Assembly: GCA_018882965.1 (NCBI GenBank)
Contig: VEQY01000005.1
Coordinates: forward strand, 26,786-90,785
Direction of reading: 5' to 3'
Source of the DNA: Mycobacterium sp.
GTDB taxonomy: Bacteria > Actinomycetota > Actinomycetes > Mycobacteriales > Mycobacteriaceae
Length of the DNA: 64,000 nucleotides
The position numbers and the translations under genes were made by a program. Below are positions 62,081 through 64,000 of this stretch, one piece after another. How positions within the stretch are numbered: the first letter of the stretch is position 1; each line of letters begins with the position of its first letter. The notes beneath the pieces were generated by a model. That model saw nothing but the letters and a program-made list of their open reading frames with translations, did not search any database and was not told the origin of the DNA.

Positions 62081-63100
62081 ATGGCCGATCTTCGGATCAA
62101 AGACCTCGTCGTGGAGTACTCCAGCGGCGAGGAGTCCGTGCGCCCGATCAATGAGCTGAGCCTGGACGTCTCGGAGGGGTCGCTGGCAATCCTGCTCGGG
62201 CCGAGCGGGTGCGGCAAGACCACTCTGCTGTCCTGTCTGGGTGGCATCCTGCGCCCCACCGCAGGGCGCATCGAGTTCGGCGACATCGACCTCACCGCGC
62301 TGGACGCCGAGCAGCTCTCGGAGTACCGGCGCAACACCGTCGGGATCGTGTTCCAGGCGTTCAACCTGGTGCCCAGCCTGACCGCGATCGAGAACGTGAT
62401 GGTGCCGCTGTGGGCGGCCCGCTGGGAGCGGGAGAAGGCCCACGAGCGCGCCGCCGACCTTCTCGACCGAGTCGGGCTGTCGCACCGGCTGCATCACCGG
62501 CCCGGCGACCTCAGCGGCGGGCAACAGCAGCGGGGGGCGGTCGCGCGCGCCATCGCCCTGGATCCGCCGCTGCTGATCGCCGACGAGCCGACGGCGCACC
62601 TGGACTACATCCAGGTCGAAGGGGTGCTGCGGCTGATCCGGGAGCTTGCGGCGGGCGAGCGCGTGGTGGTCGTCGCCACCCACGACACCCGGATGCTGCC
62701 GCTGGCCGACCGTGTGGTGGAGCTGGTGCCCCACCTGGCGGCCGCCGAACACGAACCTGAGACCGTGACCCTGCAGGCCGGTGAGGTCCTGTTCGAGCAG
62801 GGCGTCATGGGTGATTCCATCTATGTCGTCGCCGAGGGCGAGATCGAATTGAACCGCGAATTAGCCAGCGGCGGTGAGGAACTACTCAAGCTCGCCGGAC
62901 CGGGGGATTACTTCGGCGAGATGGCCCCGCTATTCGCGTTGCCCCGGTCGGCGACCGCACGGGCCCGCACTGACGCGGTGGTCACCAGTTACACGGTTCA
63001 GGGTTTCCGTGAACTTCTCGGCGCCAGCGGATCCCGCGACATCATCGAGCACAAATCCATTCACAAGACCGATCACGGGGCCGACGACAGCGCGGACTGA
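62081..63100 (+). CDS. ABC transporter ATPase fused to a C-terminal cyclic-nucleotide-binding-like domain
   Basis: GPSGCGKTTLLSCLGG, LSGGQQQRGAVARAI, then EVLFEQGVMGDSIYVVAEGEIELNRELASGGEELLKLAGPGDYFGEMAPLFALPRSATARA (cNMP-type PBC region). Confidence 0.93.
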   Translation: MADLRIKDLVVEYSSGEESVRPINELSLDVSEGSLAILLGPSGCGKTTLLSCLGGILRPTAGRIEFGDIDLTALDAEQLSEYRRNTVGIVFQAFNLVPSLTAIENVMVPLWAARWEREKAHERAADLLDRVGLSHRLHHRPGDLSGGQQQRGAVARAIALDPPLLIADEPTAHLDYIQVEGVLRLIRELAAGERVVVVATHDTRMLPLADRVVELVPHLAAAEHEPETVTLQAGEVLFEQGVMGDSIYVVAEGEIELNRELASGGEELLKLAGPGDYFGEMAPLFALPRSATARARTDAVVTSYTVQGFRELLGASGSRDIIEHKSIHKTDHGADDSAD

Positions 63101-63111
63101 CGCCGCCCAGG

Positions 63112-64000
63112 TCACCGCACCAGGCTGATCAGCAGATCGGATCCCAGGAGCTCCACGCTCTCGTAGCGCCACCGCAGTGCGTGCTCGATGTTGTCCGCGC
63201 CCACGTCATCCACCGCCGCGAACGGTCCACCCAGTAGGACCGGTGCCACGTAGCCGAGGATCCGGTCGACCACCCCGGCGCGCAGAAAAGCGCCGGCCAG
63301 TGTCGGGCCACCCTCGACGAGGATGTCGGTCCGGTCGGCCAGAGCGCGCACCACCTCCTGCGGGTCGCGAGTGTGAAGCTGCAGGCTGGGCGAATCGCCC
63401 TCGAGCACAAGCGATTCGGGCGGGATCTCACGAAGACCCACCACGACCCGCAACGGTTGACGGGCATCGAGGCCACCGTCGGGCAGGCGGGCGGTCAGGC
63501 TCGGGTCGTCGGCGAAGACCGTACCGGTGCCGACGACGATGGCGTCCGCGTGCGCGCGACGCCGGTGCAGATCAGCCCGCGCCTGCTCGCCGGTGATCCA
63601 CTGCGACGATCCGTCCGCGGCCGCACTCCGGCCGTCGATACTCGCGGCGAACTTCCACGTCACATGAGGCTGGCCGGTGCGTTGCCGGTGCAGCCACTCC
63701 CGCAGCGGACCGGCGGCCACCTGATCCGCGTCGAGCCCGACGTGCACCGCCAGCCCGGCCGCTCGAAGCCGCTCGCCGCCGCCGGCCGCCGCCGGATTGG
63801 GGTCGGCCACGGCGTAGACCACGGTCCGCACACCCGCCGCGATCAACGCGTCGACGCACGGTGGGGTCCGGCCGTGATGGTTGCACGGTTCGAGGGTCAC
63901 GACGGCGGTTCCGCCGGCCGCGCGCTCGCCGGCCGCGCGCAAGGCGACCGCCTCGGCATGCGCGCCGCCCGTCGGTTCGGTCGCACCCGCTCCGACGACC
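63112..64000 (-). CDS. ribD: bifunctional riboflavin deaminase-reductase RibD (N-terminus beyond right edge)
   Basis: GAHAEAVAL and TLEPCNHHGRTPPCV deaminase Zn motifs; reductase domain VTWKFAASIDGRSAAADGSSQWITGEQARADLHRRRA; open to window end. Confidence 0.95.
   Translation of the reverse strand, partial: VVGAGATEPTGGAHAEAVALRAAGERAAGGTAVVTLEPCNHHGRTPPCVDALIAAGVRTVVYAVADPNPAAAGGGERLRAAGLAVHVGLDADQVAAGPLREWLHRQRTGQPHVTWKFAASIDGRSAAADGSSQWITGEQARADLHRRRAHADAIVVGTGTVFADDPSLTARLPDGGLDARQPLRVVVGLREIPPESLVLEGDSPSLQLHTRDPQEVVRALADRTDILVEGGPTLAGAFLRAGVVDRILGYVAPVLLGGPFAAVDDVGADNIEHALRWRYESVELLGSDLLISLVR

Noticed and set aside
63913-63940. gccggccgcgcgc duplicated at 15-bp spacing in ribD
   Set aside because: Encodes the ordinary Ala/Gly/Arg-rich loop (RAAGERAAGG); likely codon-bias coincidence in GC-rich coding DNA.

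Overview
This 64 kb, GC-rich window comes from a mycobacterial (Mycobacterium/Mycolicibacterium-type) chromosome. Gene content and order follow the M. tuberculosis Rv1488->Rv1409 region: SPFH/NfeD, hemH-inhA-fabG1, BatA/DUF58/MoxR1, ripB-ripA, acn, an ABC-F protein, echA12, trx, the sufR-B-D-C-S-U-T operon, mptB, an ABC exporter, ctaA, qor, ctaB, tkt-tal-zwf-opcA-pgl, ppc, an amidohydrolase, secG-tpiA-pgk-gap, whiA-cuvA-rapZ-uvrC, ribH-ribBA-ribE-ribD and lprG-p55. About 59 protein genes are supported. I found no tRNA, rRNA, IS element or CRISPR array. The most interesting features are: (1) a ~378-aa LAGLIDADG intein inside SufB, after ...AAQYE, which appears to be a different insertion site from the Mtb and M. 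leprae SufB inteins as I remember them; (2) an exact ACACT-N5-TGTGA SufR-type operator overlapping the sufR start codon; (3) a 3x15-bp in-frame minisatellite in sufD; (4) an ABC ATPase fused to a cyclic-nucleotide-binding-like domain, downstream of lprG-p55; (5) a perfect 13-bp palindrome plus a tandem 12-mer just upstream of fabG1; (6) several short tandem repeats (9-14 bp period) at the 3' ends of genes; and (7) an A+T-rich island upstream of ripA. No clearly new multi-gene system was found. All family assignments come from recognising motifs and synteny by eye, not from database searches.
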